A model generated the notes under the pieces. That model did no database searches. It saw only the letters and a program-made list of their open reading frames with translations, and was not told the DNA's origin. Positions 53,811 through 62,139 of a stretch of DNA of 64,000 bases are shown here, one piece after another; position 1 is the first letter of the stretch; each line of letters begins with the position of its first letter. This DNA comes from Microbacterium sp. 1.5R (GTDB lineage Bacteria; Actinomycetota; Actinomycetes; Actinomycetales; Microbacteriaceae): positions 1-64,000 of the forward strand of contig NZ_VDRC01000002.1 of assembly GCF_007667425.1 (NCBI RefSeq), in the 5' to 3' direction. A program made the translations under genes and the position numbers.

Positions 53811-54838
53811 CCGCCGACCGCCGGCCGGTGACCATCGTGGATATCGCCCGTGAGGCCGGGGTGTCGAAGGCGACAGTCTCACGAGCGCTCCGCGAGGATC
53901 CGGACACCTCGGCGTCCACCCGCGAACACGTCATCGAGGTGGCGAGGAGCCTGGGCTACGTCGTGAACGCCCATGCTCGGGCCCTGCGTTCTGCGGCTCC
54001 TGTCATCGTCGGGGCGATCCTCCGCGACTCGAGCAACCCCGTCTACGGTGCGCTGCATGTCGCACTGCAGCGCAGGGCGAACGCGCGGGGGCTGTCAATC
54101 GTGGCGATGACGGCCGTCGATCCCGACGAGCCGGAGGAGGAGCTCCGTGCGATCGAAGCCCTCCTGTCATTGCGCGTGAGCGGCATCCTCGTTTGCAGTG
54201 CCACGGTCGGTGGTGCGGACATCGCTGCGCTGTCGGCTCGGGTGCCTATGGTCTCGCTCGCGAGTCCGATCACCCGGCCGGCGATGCATGGGATCGCGTA
54301 CGACGAACGAGCTGCCGGCCGCGACCTGGCCGCGGCGATCATAGCCTCTGGCCACCGCCGAGTCGCGGTGCACGACGTGCCCCGCAGCGACTCACCCAGC
54401 GTCCACATCCGCACCACCGCCATGATGACTGCTCTCCGCAGAAGCGGAGCCGACGTGACTCGCATCTCGTACACCCGAGAGCACGACGAAGCCGACGGCC
54501 TGCGCCGCGCGCAGGAGTACGGAGCGACGGCGATCGCGTGCGCGAACGATGCGGTCATGCTCCGCTACATGGCGCTGGCCGAATCTCGCGGGATTCGCGT
54601 CCCCGTGGATATCTCCATGATCGGATGCGATCACGTGGGTCCGTTCGCGGCGCCGGCCCTCGGACTCACCAGCTACCGACTCCCGGTGGAGGAGGTCGCA
54701 TCAGCCGGCGTCGACCTGATGTGCGACCTGCTCGATGACCCTGGAATCGCGACCCGCCGGCAACGGCTGCGGGGCGAGTTCATCCCTGGGCGCACGCTCG
54801 CGCCGATAGCCACCGCGGACGCCGTGGCCGACCGATAG
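53807..54838 (+). CDS. LacI-family transcriptional regulator
   Basis: A 343-residue regulator. The HTH VTIVDIAREAGVSKATVSRA is at about 8-27, and the hinge near NAHARALRSAAP. The C-terminal sugar-binding domain (PBP1-like) includes VIVGAILRDSSNPVYGALHV and RGIRVPVDISMIGCDHVGPF. It should bind CCGAGAACGTTCTCGG at 52872 and control both divergent units. The GTG start overlaps the PP2C stop. Confidence 0.93.
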   Translation: MTADRRPVTIVDIAREAGVSKATVSRALREDPDTSASTREHVIEVARSLGYVVNAHARALRSAAPVIVGAILRDSSNPVYGALHVALQRRANARGLSIVAMTAVDPDEPEEELRAIEALLSLRVSGILVCSATVGGADIAALSARVPMVSLASPITRPAMHGIAYDERAAGRDLAAAIIASGHRRVAVHDVPRSDSPSVHIRTTAMMTALRRSGADVTRISYTREHDEADGLRRAQEYGATAIACANDAVMLRYMALAESRGIRVPVDISMIGCDHVGPFAAPALGLTSYRLPVEEVASAGVDLMCDLLDDPGIATRRQRLRGEFIPGRTLAPIATADAVADR

Positions 54839-54916
54839 ACCTGTGACGCATCTCATCCGGCGCTCCCGACGTCACGGGGGGAAACAACGGAGTGCCGAAC
54901 TTCGAAAGGAAATGCC

Positions 54917-55408
54917 ATGCGCAAGAAAATTACTGCCGCCGCCCTCGCCACTGTGCTCGCCCTCGGAGGAGTGCTCTCCGTACCGACGGCAGCGTCGGCC
55001 GACCTTCGTCCGACGTGCTCGTCTTCTCGTGAGTTCGACGCGGGGCTCGGCTCTGGGAAGACCTACCTCTGCGCGCGTTTCGAGGCGAAGACGCTGTTCT
55101 TCTCGGCCGTCATGGCCCACCTTCGGGGATTCCCGGGGAACTGGACGTTCGAAGGCAACATCGTCGTCACCCGTGACGGTGCGACAGTTGCCGCCTACCC
55201 GTTCTCTCGGACTCTGAAAGACTTCGCACTGGTCGGCGGCGCAGACAGCGACGAGCTCGCCAACCACTTCTCGCTGCCCATCTTCGTTCCGGGGGACTAC
55301 GAGATCATCATGGACGGGCACGTCATCGGGAAGCGCCCGTTCGACGGCGCGGAGTGGGGGCAGGCCGTCATCAAGGTGGACACCGTCCGTCTGCCGATCG
55401 CGCTGTGA
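54917..55408 (+). CDS. Small secreted protein, 163 residues
   Basis: Signal peptide MRKKITAAALATVLALGGVL with cleavage near ASA-DL (about 28). The mature protein has two Cys (RPTCSSSREF, KTYLCARFEA) and beta-rich sequence, with no family recognised. GAAAGGAAATGCC precedes the ATG. Its stop overlaps the next GTG, so it is co-translated with the glycosidase-like gene and may be its partner. Confidence 0.75.
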   Translation: MRKKITAAALATVLALGGVLSVPTAASADLRPTCSSSREFDAGLGSGKTYLCARFEAKTLFFSAVMAHLRGFPGNWTFEGNIVVTRDGATVAAYPFSRTLKDFALVGGADSDELANHFSLPIFVPGDYEIIMDGHVIGKRPFDGAEWGQAVIKVDTVRLPIAL

Positions 55409-56607
55409 CGAACGTGTCGTCGAGGCGGCGCCGCAGGCGCCCTGTCATGTGCGCCGCGACCGTCATCGTCGGGGTGACGATCGTCTCTGGGATCACCGTC
55501 CCCGCGGCCAGCGCGGCGGTCGACGTCGCGTACACCGACTCTCTCGCCGCATTCAACACGGCCGCGTTCGAGAGCCAGTCCACCGGCACCACCATCGTGT
55601 ACCAGGCAGACAGGAGCCACCCGCTCCCGGCGGCGCACGCGTCGGGTGAGAAGGGCGTCGTGGCCACGACCGCCAGCGTCATCATCATCCCCAACGCGTC
55701 GGGGATACGGAAGGACCGGCCGCGGCCCCGCCCCGGACTGCTGCCGGACGACCATGAAGGCGAGGAACTCCGCTGTGAGAACAACGCCAACGCGGTCGTC
55801 GCCGGGAAGCATCAGAACGCAGAGCTCTATACCCCGGCGGAAGCCTGGGAGCGGATGCATCAGCCCACCGTCCTGCTCAACGCCAACTACTTCGAGGTGC
55901 GGCCGCAGGCTGCGGGGACGAAGTGGGGCACCAATAAGTGCTCGTCACCGTACGGGATGTACTACGACAACCATCCCGGCTCGAGTCAGGACCCCGCCGT
56001 GCACGGTGGGCCCTACTTCGAGGGCCTCGCCGGGTTCTACCAGGATGAGACGGGCGAGTCGGCACCGCTGGATACCCTGTTCTTCATCGACGAGAATTCG
56101 CGGGGGCCACGTCCGACGAGCAGCTTCGAGCTGGTGACGAACTCCGACCCGAGCTCGCTCGAGTCGGTGAATCGTGCGAAGGAGCTGGAATCGCTGGGTG
56201 AGCAGTTCACGGCTGTCTCGGGGACGGCTCTGCTTCCCCGCGCCGGGGCGGGCGGCGACCTCCCCAGTCCAGACAGCAGAGCAAGCTCCACCACACGGAT
56301 CGCCGTCGGGTATGACCGTGGTAATGATCGTCTGCTCATCCTGCAGGGCGGAGGGTATCGAGACGGCTTCACTCGGCAGAGCCTCACCGCGGTCATGAGG
56401 GCGCTCAACTCCACGCTCGCGATCGAGCTCGACGGTGGGGGATCAGCATCCGTCGCTGTGAGCCCGGCCGCGGTCCTGTTCCGCGGCACATCGACGCGAT
56501 CCACCTACCTCAAGTGCGAGGGACAGGTGTGCTACTCGCCTGTCGTGCAGCCGAGCGGAAGTGCTCGCCCGGTCCCGGCCTGGATGACCATTCGTCTCAA
56601 CTTCTGA
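55405..56607 (+). CDS. Secreted phosphodiester glycosidase family (NAGPA-like) protein
   Basis: A 400-residue protein with an Arg-rich start and a hydrophobic segment (VMCAATVIVGVTIVSGITVP) ending near ASA, so secreted. The C-terminal NAGPA domain has the family stretches LLNANYFEVRPQA, LLILQGGGYRDGFTRQSLTA and ELDGGGSASVAV. Such enzymes remove sugars from phosphodiester links and are found with exopolysaccharide or teichoic acid metabolism. The GTG start overlaps the preceding stop. Confidence 0.83.
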   Translation: MTNVSSRRRRRRPVMCAATVIVGVTIVSGITVPAASAAVDVAYTDSLAAFNTAAFESQSTGTTIVYQADRSHPLPAAHASGEKGVVATTASVIIIPNASGIRKDRPRPRPGLLPDDHEGEELRCENNANAVVAGKHQNAELYTPAEAWERMHQPTVLLNANYFEVRPQAAGTKWGTNKCSSPYGMYYDNHPGSSQDPAVHGGPYFEGLAGFYQDETGESAPLDTLFFIDENSRGPRPTSSFELVTNSDPSSLESVNRAKELESLGEQFTAVSGTALLPRAGAGGDLPSPDSRASSTTRIAVGYDRGNDRLLILQGGGYRDGFTRQSLTAVMRALNSTLAIELDGGGSASVAVSPAAVLFRGTSTRSTYLKCEGQVCYSPVVQPSGSARPVPAWMTIRLNF

Positions 56608-56716
56608 CCGGGGGACAGCGATCCGGCGGGCGCGAGGCGGCTGGGGTCCGACTCGAGCCCGTCGCGGCGCCCCGGGGCGGGGCGGGGCATCGCTCAGACC
56701 CACCCGCCGCGCCGGC

Positions 56717-56748
56717 ACCCACCGCGAGCGACGTCGATGGCGGTGGGT
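56717..56748. terminator. Hairpin between the glycosidase-like gene and rhaB
   Basis: ACCCACCGC (56717-56725) pairs with GCGGTGGGT (56740-56748), a 9-bp stem with a 14-nt loop. The right arm can alternatively pair with CAGACCCACC at 56695-56704 to form a longer-range 10-bp stem. Confidence 0.5.
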
Positions 56749-56783
56749 CTGGACGCGCGAGATGGGTCTCGGCGATGAGCGAG

Positions 56784-58184
56784 TCAGGCCCGAGGAACGA
56801 AGCGCGCCGGCGGGTGGGTCGCCGCAACGAGGGCGCGGAGATCCTCGAGCGTCGTCGGCGCGCCACCGAGCGCACGGGCTTGGACGAGCACGTTCCCCAG
56901 CGCTGTCGCTTCGACGGGGCCGGCCAGAACGGGCACGCCGGAGCGGTCCGCCGTCGCCTGGCACAGCAGTCCGTTGAGCGAGCCCCCGCCGACGAGGTGG
57001 ATGCTGTCGGACCCGCGCCCTGCGAGAGTCCCGGCGGTGCGCACGGCGGTGGCGAAGGCCTGGGCGATCGACTCCACGATCGAGCGAACGAGGGCCGGTC
57101 GCTCGCGAGGAGCGCGGTCGCCGAGCAGCGCCGTGATCCGTCCGGGCATGTCGCCCGGCGCGCTGAGCGAAGGGTCGTTCGTGTCGAACAGCGGCACCTC
57201 GCCCCGCACGGCCGACGCCTCGTCGAGCAGGGTGGGCAGATCGATCGCGCCGCCGTCGGCGGCTTCCCAGGCGCGCACGGTCTCGCTCAGGAGCCACAGG
57301 CCGGTGACGTTGTGAAGGAAGCGGAACCGTTCGTCGACGCCCCGTTCATGCGTGAAGTTCGCCGCGCGCGCGGCATCCGTCAGCACCGGCTCCGTCAGCT
57401 CGACGCCGACCAGCCCCCAGGTGCCGCAGGAGATGTAGGCCGAATGGGGCGTGGAGAGGGGGACGGCCGCGACGGCGGACGCCGTGTCATGCGACCCGAC
57501 CGCGATCACCGGCAGGTCGGCGCCGATGCGCTCCGCGATCTCGGGGCGCAGAGCGCCGATCACAGTGCCGGGGTCGACGAGCCGGGGCAGGATGCCGCGC
57601 GGAATGCGGAGAAGGTCGGCGAGCTCCACATCCCATTCGCCCGTGTCGACGCCGAGCAGGCCCGTGGTCGAGGCATTCGTGCGCTCCGCGACGGCGACGC
57701 CCGTGAGGAGGAAGGCGATCAGATCGGGGATCAGCAGCGCGGCATCCGCCTCCGGCAGGCGCGCATCCGCGCGGTACTGGTACAGCGTGTTGAAGGTGAG
57801 GAACTGCAGGCCGTTGCGCCGGTACAGCTCGGCGAACGGGACCTCCGCGTGCGTCTCTGCAACCCCGCGGGCGGTGCGCTCGTCGCGGTAGTGGAACGGT
57901 GCTGCGAGCAGTTCTCCTGCGCGGACCAGGCCGTAGTCGACCGCCCATGAATCGATGCCGATGCTCTCGATGGCGGGTTCCCGGCGAATGGCCTCGGCGA
58001 GCCCGGCGACGACGTTCTCGTAGAGGGAATCGAAATCCCAGTGCAGACCGTCCTCGCGCTCGACTGGTCCGTTCGGGAATCGCGACACGAGTTCGAGGTC
58101 GAGCCGCCCGTCGCCGATGCGCCCGATCATGACCCGTCCGCTCGTGGCGCCCAGGTCGACGGCAGCGACGGCGCGAACGGTCAT
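56784..58184 (-). CDS. rhaB: Rhamnulokinase
   Basis: A 466-residue FGGY-family kinase that phosphorylates L-rhamnulose. Motifs: AVDLGATSGRVMIGRIG, IESIGIDSWAVDYGLV, LGVDTGEWDVELADLL, GSHDTASAVAAVPL and SIHLVGGGSLNGLLCQATAD. It is the last gene of the rhamnose operon and starts inside the stop of the aldolase gene (ATGA at 58181-58184). Confidence 0.95.
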   Translation of the reverse strand: MTVRAVAAVDLGATSGRVMIGRIGDGRLDLELVSRFPNGPVEREDGLHWDFDSLYENVVAGLAEAIRREPAIESIGIDSWAVDYGLVRAGELLAAPFHYRDERTARGVAETHAEVPFAELYRRNGLQFLTFNTLYQYRADARLPEADAALLIPDLIAFLLTGVAVAERTNASTTGLLGVDTGEWDVELADLLRIPRGILPRLVDPGTVIGALRPEIAERIGADLPVIAVGSHDTASAVAAVPLSTPHSAYISCGTWGLVGVELTEPVLTDAARAANFTHERGVDERFRFLHNVTGLWLLSETVRAWEAADGGAIDLPTLLDEASAVRGEVPLFDTNDPSLSAPGDMPGRITALLGDRAPRERPALVRSIVESIAQAFATAVRTAGTLAGRGSDSIHLVGGGSLNGLLCQATADRSGVPVLAGPVEATALGNVLVQARALGGAPTTLEDLRALVAATHPPARFVPRA

Positions 58185-60217
58185 CGCAGGAACGCCGCCG
58201 CGACACCCGAATCCACGGGGATGTGCAGGCCGGTGGTGCGACTGAGCTCGGGGCCGGTGAGCACGAACACGGCGTCCGCGACGTTCTCGGGCACGACCTC
58301 GCGCTTGAGGATGGTGCGGTTGGCGTAGAACTGGCCCAGGTCCTCTTCGGCGACGCCGTAGGTAGCCGCACGGTTCGCGCCCCAGCCCGAGGCGAAGATG
58401 CCGGAGCCGCGTACGACACCGTCGGGATTGATGCCGTTGACGCGGATGCCGAATTCGCCGAGTTCGACCGCGAGCAGCCGCACCTGGTGCGCCTGGTCGG
58501 CCTTGGTCGCGGAGTAGGCGATGTTGTTCGGGCCGGCGAAGACGGAGTTCTTCGAGGAGATGTAGATGATGTCTCCGCCGAGCTTCTGATCGATCAGCAC
58601 GCGCGCCGCGGCCTTCGACACGAGGAACGACCCCTTCGCCATGACGTCGTGCTGCAGGTCCCAGTCCTTCTCGGTGGTCTCGAGCAGCGGCTTCGACAGC
58701 GAAAGACCCGCGTTGTTGACGACGAGGTCGACGCCGCCGAACGCGAGCACCGCTGAGTCAAGGGCAGCCTGCACGGCATCCGCGTCCGCGACATTCGCAG
58801 CGATGCCGATCGCGACATCGGTGTTGCCGAGCTCCGCCGCGGCGGCCTGCGCCTTCTCCAGGTCGAGATCGGCGACGACGACGCACGCGCCCTCTGCCGC
58901 GAGTCGCGTGGCGATGGCCTTGCCGATGCCGCTGGCAGCGCCGGTCACGAAGGCGATGCGCCCCTGGTGCGGCTTCGGCTTCGGCATCCGCTGCAGCTTC
59001 GCCTCTTCCAGCGCCCAGTACTCGATGCGGAACTTCTCGGCGTCGGAGATGGGGGAGTACGTCGACAGCGCCTCGGCTCCCTGCATGACGTTGATGGCGT
59101 TGACGTAGAACTCGCCGGCCACGCGGGCGGTCTGCTTGTTCGCGCCGTACGAGAACATGCCCACGCCCGGTACGAGCACGATGAGGGGGTCCGCACCGCG
59201 GATCGCGGGGGACTCGGAGGTCGCGTGCGCGTCATAGTACGCCTGGTAGTCGGCGCGATACTCCTCGTGCAGCTCGTGCAGCCGCGCGATCTGCTCGGAG
59301 GCGGAGGCCGTGGCTGGCAGATCGAGGATGAGCGGCTTGACCTTGGTGCGGAGGAAGTGATCGGGGCAACTCGTGCCGAGGGCGGCGAGCTCCGGCGCGC
59401 GCTCGGAGGCGAGGAAGTCGAGCACCACGGGGGAGTCGGTGAAGTGGCCGACCATGGGCTTGTCGTGCGAGGCGATACCGCGGATCGTCGGGGCGAGCGC
59501 CGCCGCGCGCGTGCGCCGCGCGTCGTCGGGGAGCGCCTCGTAGCCGCTGCGAACGCCGCCGAACGGGTCGGCACTGCCGTGCTGTGCGATGTACGACGCG
59601 GCGGCGTCGATGATCCAGAGGGAGTTCGCCTCGGCCTGCTCCGACGTGTCGCCCCACGCGGTGATGCCGTGGCCGCCGAGGATGCAGCCGACGGCCCGCG
59701 GGTTCGCCGCCTTGATCTCCGCGATGTCGAGTCCGAGCTGGAACCCGGGGCGCCGCCACGGCACCCACACGACTTTCTCGCCGAAGATCGTCGACGTGAG
59801 CTCCTCACCGTCGGCGGCCGTCGCGATCGCGATGCCCGAGTCGGGGTGCAGGTGGTCGACGTGGGCGGCGTCGACGAGTCCGTGCATGGCCGTGTCGATC
59901 GACGGCGCAGCGCCGCCCTTGCCGTGCAGGCAGTAGTCGAAGGCGGCGACCATCTCGTCTTCCCGGTCGACACCGGGGTAGACGTCGACGAGGGCGCGCA
60001 TCCGGTCGAGGCGCAGGACCGCGAGCCCCTGCTCGGTGAGGGTGCCGAGGTCGCCCCCCGAGCCCTTGACCCACAGCAGCTCGACCGGCTGACCCGTCAC
60101 CGGGTCGGTCGCCGTGCCCTTCGCCGAGGTGTTGCCGCCGGCGTAGTTCGTGTTCTTGGGGTCGGCGCCCAGGCGGTTCGACCGCTCGATGAGTGCGGCG
60201 GCGGTGGGGTTCGTCAT
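58181..60217 (-). CDS. Bifunctional rhamnulose-1-phosphate aldolase / lactaldehyde dehydrogenase
   Basis: A 678-residue fusion. The N-terminal class II aldolase/adducin part (about 1-400) includes NTNYAGGNTSAKGTATDPVT and LHPDSGIAIATAADGEEL with metal His residues. The C-terminal SDR part has VTGAASGIGKAIATRLAAEG (about 430) and YSATKADQAHQVRLLAVELG (catalytic Tyr/Lys). This RhaEW-type enzyme cleaves rhamnulose-1-phosphate and oxidises the lactaldehyde. It overlaps the mutarotase gene by 4 bp. Confidence 0.94.
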   Translation of the reverse strand: MTNPTAAALIERSNRLGADPKNTNYAGGNTSAKGTATDPVTGQPVELLWVKGSGGDLGTLTEQGLAVLRLDRMRALVDVYPGVDREDEMVAAFDYCLHGKGGAAPSIDTAMHGLVDAAHVDHLHPDSGIAIATAADGEELTSTIFGEKVVWVPWRRPGFQLGLDIAEIKAANPRAVGCILGGHGITAWGDTSEQAEANSLWIIDAAASYIAQHGSADPFGGVRSGYEALPDDARRTRAAALAPTIRGIASHDKPMVGHFTDSPVVLDFLASERAPELAALGTSCPDHFLRTKVKPLILDLPATASASEQIARLHELHEEYRADYQAYYDAHATSESPAIRGADPLIVLVPGVGMFSYGANKQTARVAGEFYVNAINVMQGAEALSTYSPISDAEKFRIEYWALEEAKLQRMPKPKPHQGRIAFVTGAASGIGKAIATRLAAEGACVVVADLDLEKAQAAAAELGNTDVAIGIAANVADADAVQAALDSAVLAFGGVDLVVNNAGLSLSKPLLETTEKDWDLQHDVMAKGSFLVSKAAARVLIDQKLGGDIIYISSKNSVFAGPNNIAYSATKADQAHQVRLLAVELGEFGIRVNGINPDGVVRGSGIFASGWGANRAATYGVAEEDLGQFYANRTILKREVVPENVADAVFVLTGPELSRTTGLHIPVDSGVAAAFLR

Positions 60218-60603
60218 GAGTTCTCCAGGCCGGATGCGGACGGCGTCGGGTGCGACCGCTCGGGGTCGTCGATGGGCAGGGTCTCGAGCTGCTGCTCGAG
60301 CTGGAAGACGGAAGGGAGGAATTCAGGGCCGGCACCTGATCCGTCGTCCGCGAAGAAGGGGGCCATGTCGGCCTGCCAGCGGGTGTTGATCTCCGTCTCG
60401 CCCATGGCGGCGACGGATGCCTCGACGTCGTCGGACTCGAAGTATCCGATGAGCAGGCCGTCAGGGGCGAGGAAGAGCGAGTAGTTGGTCCAGCCGCTGC
60501 GCGCCAGTGCGCGCAGCATGTCCGGCCACACCGCGGCATGCCGCTCGCGGTACTCGGCCATCCGCTCGGGGCGGACCCTCAGACGGAAGCAGGCGCGCTG
60601 CAT
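60214..60603 (-). CDS. rhaM: L-rhamnose mutarotase
   Basis: A 129-residue protein of the RhaM/RhaU family that interconverts alpha and beta L-rhamnose. Motifs: MQRACFRLRVRPERMAEYRE, RHAAVWPDMLRALARSGW, NYSLFLAPDGLLIGYFESDD and MAPFFADDGSGAG. A polar C-terminal tail of about 25 residues is longer than usual. The ATG overlaps the isomerase-like gene stop by one base (TGATG). Confidence 0.94.
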   Translation of the reverse strand: MQRACFRLRVRPERMAEYRERHAAVWPDMLRALARSGWTNYSLFLAPDGLLIGYFESDDVEASVAAMGETEINTRWQADMAPFFADDGSGAGPEFLPSVFQLEQQLETLPIDDPERSHPTPSASGLENS

Positions 60604-62048
60604 CACACCTCCCGGAAATCGATGCCGAGCAGCGAAGCCGCCGCGCGGTAGTCCTCGACCCGCGCTCCGATGGAGAGCGACCAGTGGTGGCCGATGCCGG
60701 TGGCGGACCAGGCATCGACCCACTCGCCCGGGTCCCGTCCGAAGTCCACGCGGCTCGTCGTGTTTCCGATCTCGAGCAGCGGACCGGGAACGACGGTGCC
60801 GGTGGAGGCGACGAACGACAGCGATCCGTCGCGGTCCTGCCCGAGGCCGAGCAGCGTCACCGGACCGGGCTGCACGTCGAACTCGACGGACACGCCCCAC
60901 CCGCGCTTGCCGTGATAGACCCCGAGGCCGCGAAGGAGCGGATCGCGACTCGACACGGCGAGATGAGCGGGGCCGTCGTGACCCATCTCCACCACACCGT
61001 CGTCGAAATTCAGGGCCTGGATCTCGCAGAACGATCCTCCGGCACCGATGACCTGGGTGGCGAGCTGAGCGACCGTGGTGCGGAGTTCGTACTCTCCGGT
61101 CGCGGGGATGCCGCGTGCGGTGAGGAGGGAGGCTCCGAGGATCATGCCCGCACCGAGCCGCTCGTGCAGCTCGCCGCCCCAGCCGCGGTGGTAGTACGCG
61201 AGCGAGTCGAGGTCGAAGTCGTCGACGAGCCGGTCGAGGCCGACCGAGACCCGTGCACCCCAGGCGAAGTCCTCGTCCTTGACCGACTCGTCGAGGGTGA
61301 AGATCTCCTGGGCCAGCTGCATCCGCTCCCGCACCTCTGCATCGGTGACGTCGTCGACCCGCACGCGCAGGTCGTCGAACTCGAGTACTTCGACGTGCGA
61401 GCCGAACGTCGTCGGCAACAGGGTGAGATCGGTCGAGACGTCGAGCATCCCCGGGTACAGGTGCCCCATCAGCCCGTGCCGGGCGTGCCGCAGCGCTGCA
61501 CGGATGTGTGCCGCGTTGATCCACCTCTCGATGCGCGCCCAGGCGGAGTCCTGACGCAACCAGCCGGACACGGATCGGAACTCGATGCCCGCTCGACGGA
61601 AGACGTTGCCCACCTCCGGTACCGGGCACTGCCCGCAGTAGGCCAGCCACGCGCCCGTGTCGAACGAGGCGTGATCCATCTTCTCGGTCGGCTGCAGATC
61701 GATCACGAGAACGGGCGAGCCGGCGCGCTGGGCGATCGGCAGCACCATGGAGGATGTCAGGTACGTCGTGAGGAACAGCACGATGAGGTCGCAGTCGGCG
61801 GTCCGCAGCGTCTCGCCCGCCGCCGCGCCCTCCTGGGCGTCGGAGATGAATCCGACGTCGACGACGTCGGCATCCATCGCCTGGAATCTCTCCGAGACGT
61901 AGCGGGAGGATTCCTGCAACTGGGGGAGGAGTCCGGGGAACTGCGGCCAATAGGTGCCGAGACCCCCGGCGACCAGGCCGATGCGAGGCCTGCGGCGCTG
62001 CTTCGCCGGCAGGAGATCGGCGAGTGCCGACGACGGGGACTGCGACAT
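60603..62048 (-). CDS. L-fucose/L-arabinose isomerase family protein in the rhamnose operon
   Basis: A 481-residue protein of the L-fucose/L-arabinose isomerase superfamily: RIGLVAGGLGTYWPQFPGLL, ADCDLIVLFLTTYLTSSMVL, VLVIDLQPTEKMDHASFDTG and a C-terminal WSATGIGHHWSLSIGARVED. No member of the classical TIM-barrel rhamnose isomerase family lies in the window, so this protein may convert rhamnose to rhamnulose, or act on a related sugar. Starts after GAAGGAAG. A strong hairpin separates it from rhaS. Confidence 0.82.
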   Translation of the reverse strand: MSQSPSSALADLLPAKQRRRPRIGLVAGGLGTYWPQFPGLLPQLQESSRYVSERFQAMDADVVDVGFISDAQEGAAAGETLRTADCDLIVLFLTTYLTSSMVLPIAQRAGSPVLVIDLQPTEKMDHASFDTGAWLAYCGQCPVPEVGNVFRRAGIEFRSVSGWLRQDSAWARIERWINAAHIRAALRHARHGLMGHLYPGMLDVSTDLTLLPTTFGSHVEVLEFDDLRVRVDDVTDAEVRERMQLAQEIFTLDESVKDEDFAWGARVSVGLDRLVDDFDLDSLAYYHRGWGGELHERLGAGMILGASLLTARGIPATGEYELRTTVAQLATQVIGAGGSFCEIQALNFDDGVVEMGHDGPAHLAVSSRDPLLRGLGVYHGKRGWGVSVEFDVQPGPVTLLGLGQDRDGSLSFVASTGTVVPGPLLEIGNTTSRVDFGRDPGEWVDAWSATGIGHHWSLSIGARVEDYRAAASLLGIDFREV

Positions 62049-62099
62049 GGATTCTTCCTTCGGTCGGGCGCGTCGCGCGCCTCAGTGTGCCAGGGCGGG

Positions 62100-62133
62100 G
62101 CCGCTGCGGCTCTCGATGGAGAGCCGCAGCGGC
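62100..62133 (-). terminator. Intercistronic hairpin after rhaS
   Basis: CCGCTGCGGCTCTC (62101-62114) and GAGAGCCGCAGCGG (62119-62132) pair perfectly with a GATG loop; one more G-C pair extends it to 15 bp. It sits 6 nt after the rhaS stop, in the reverse direction, before the isomerase-like gene. It could protect or partially end the rhaS mRNA. Confidence 0.7.
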
Positions 62134-62139
62134 GGACGA

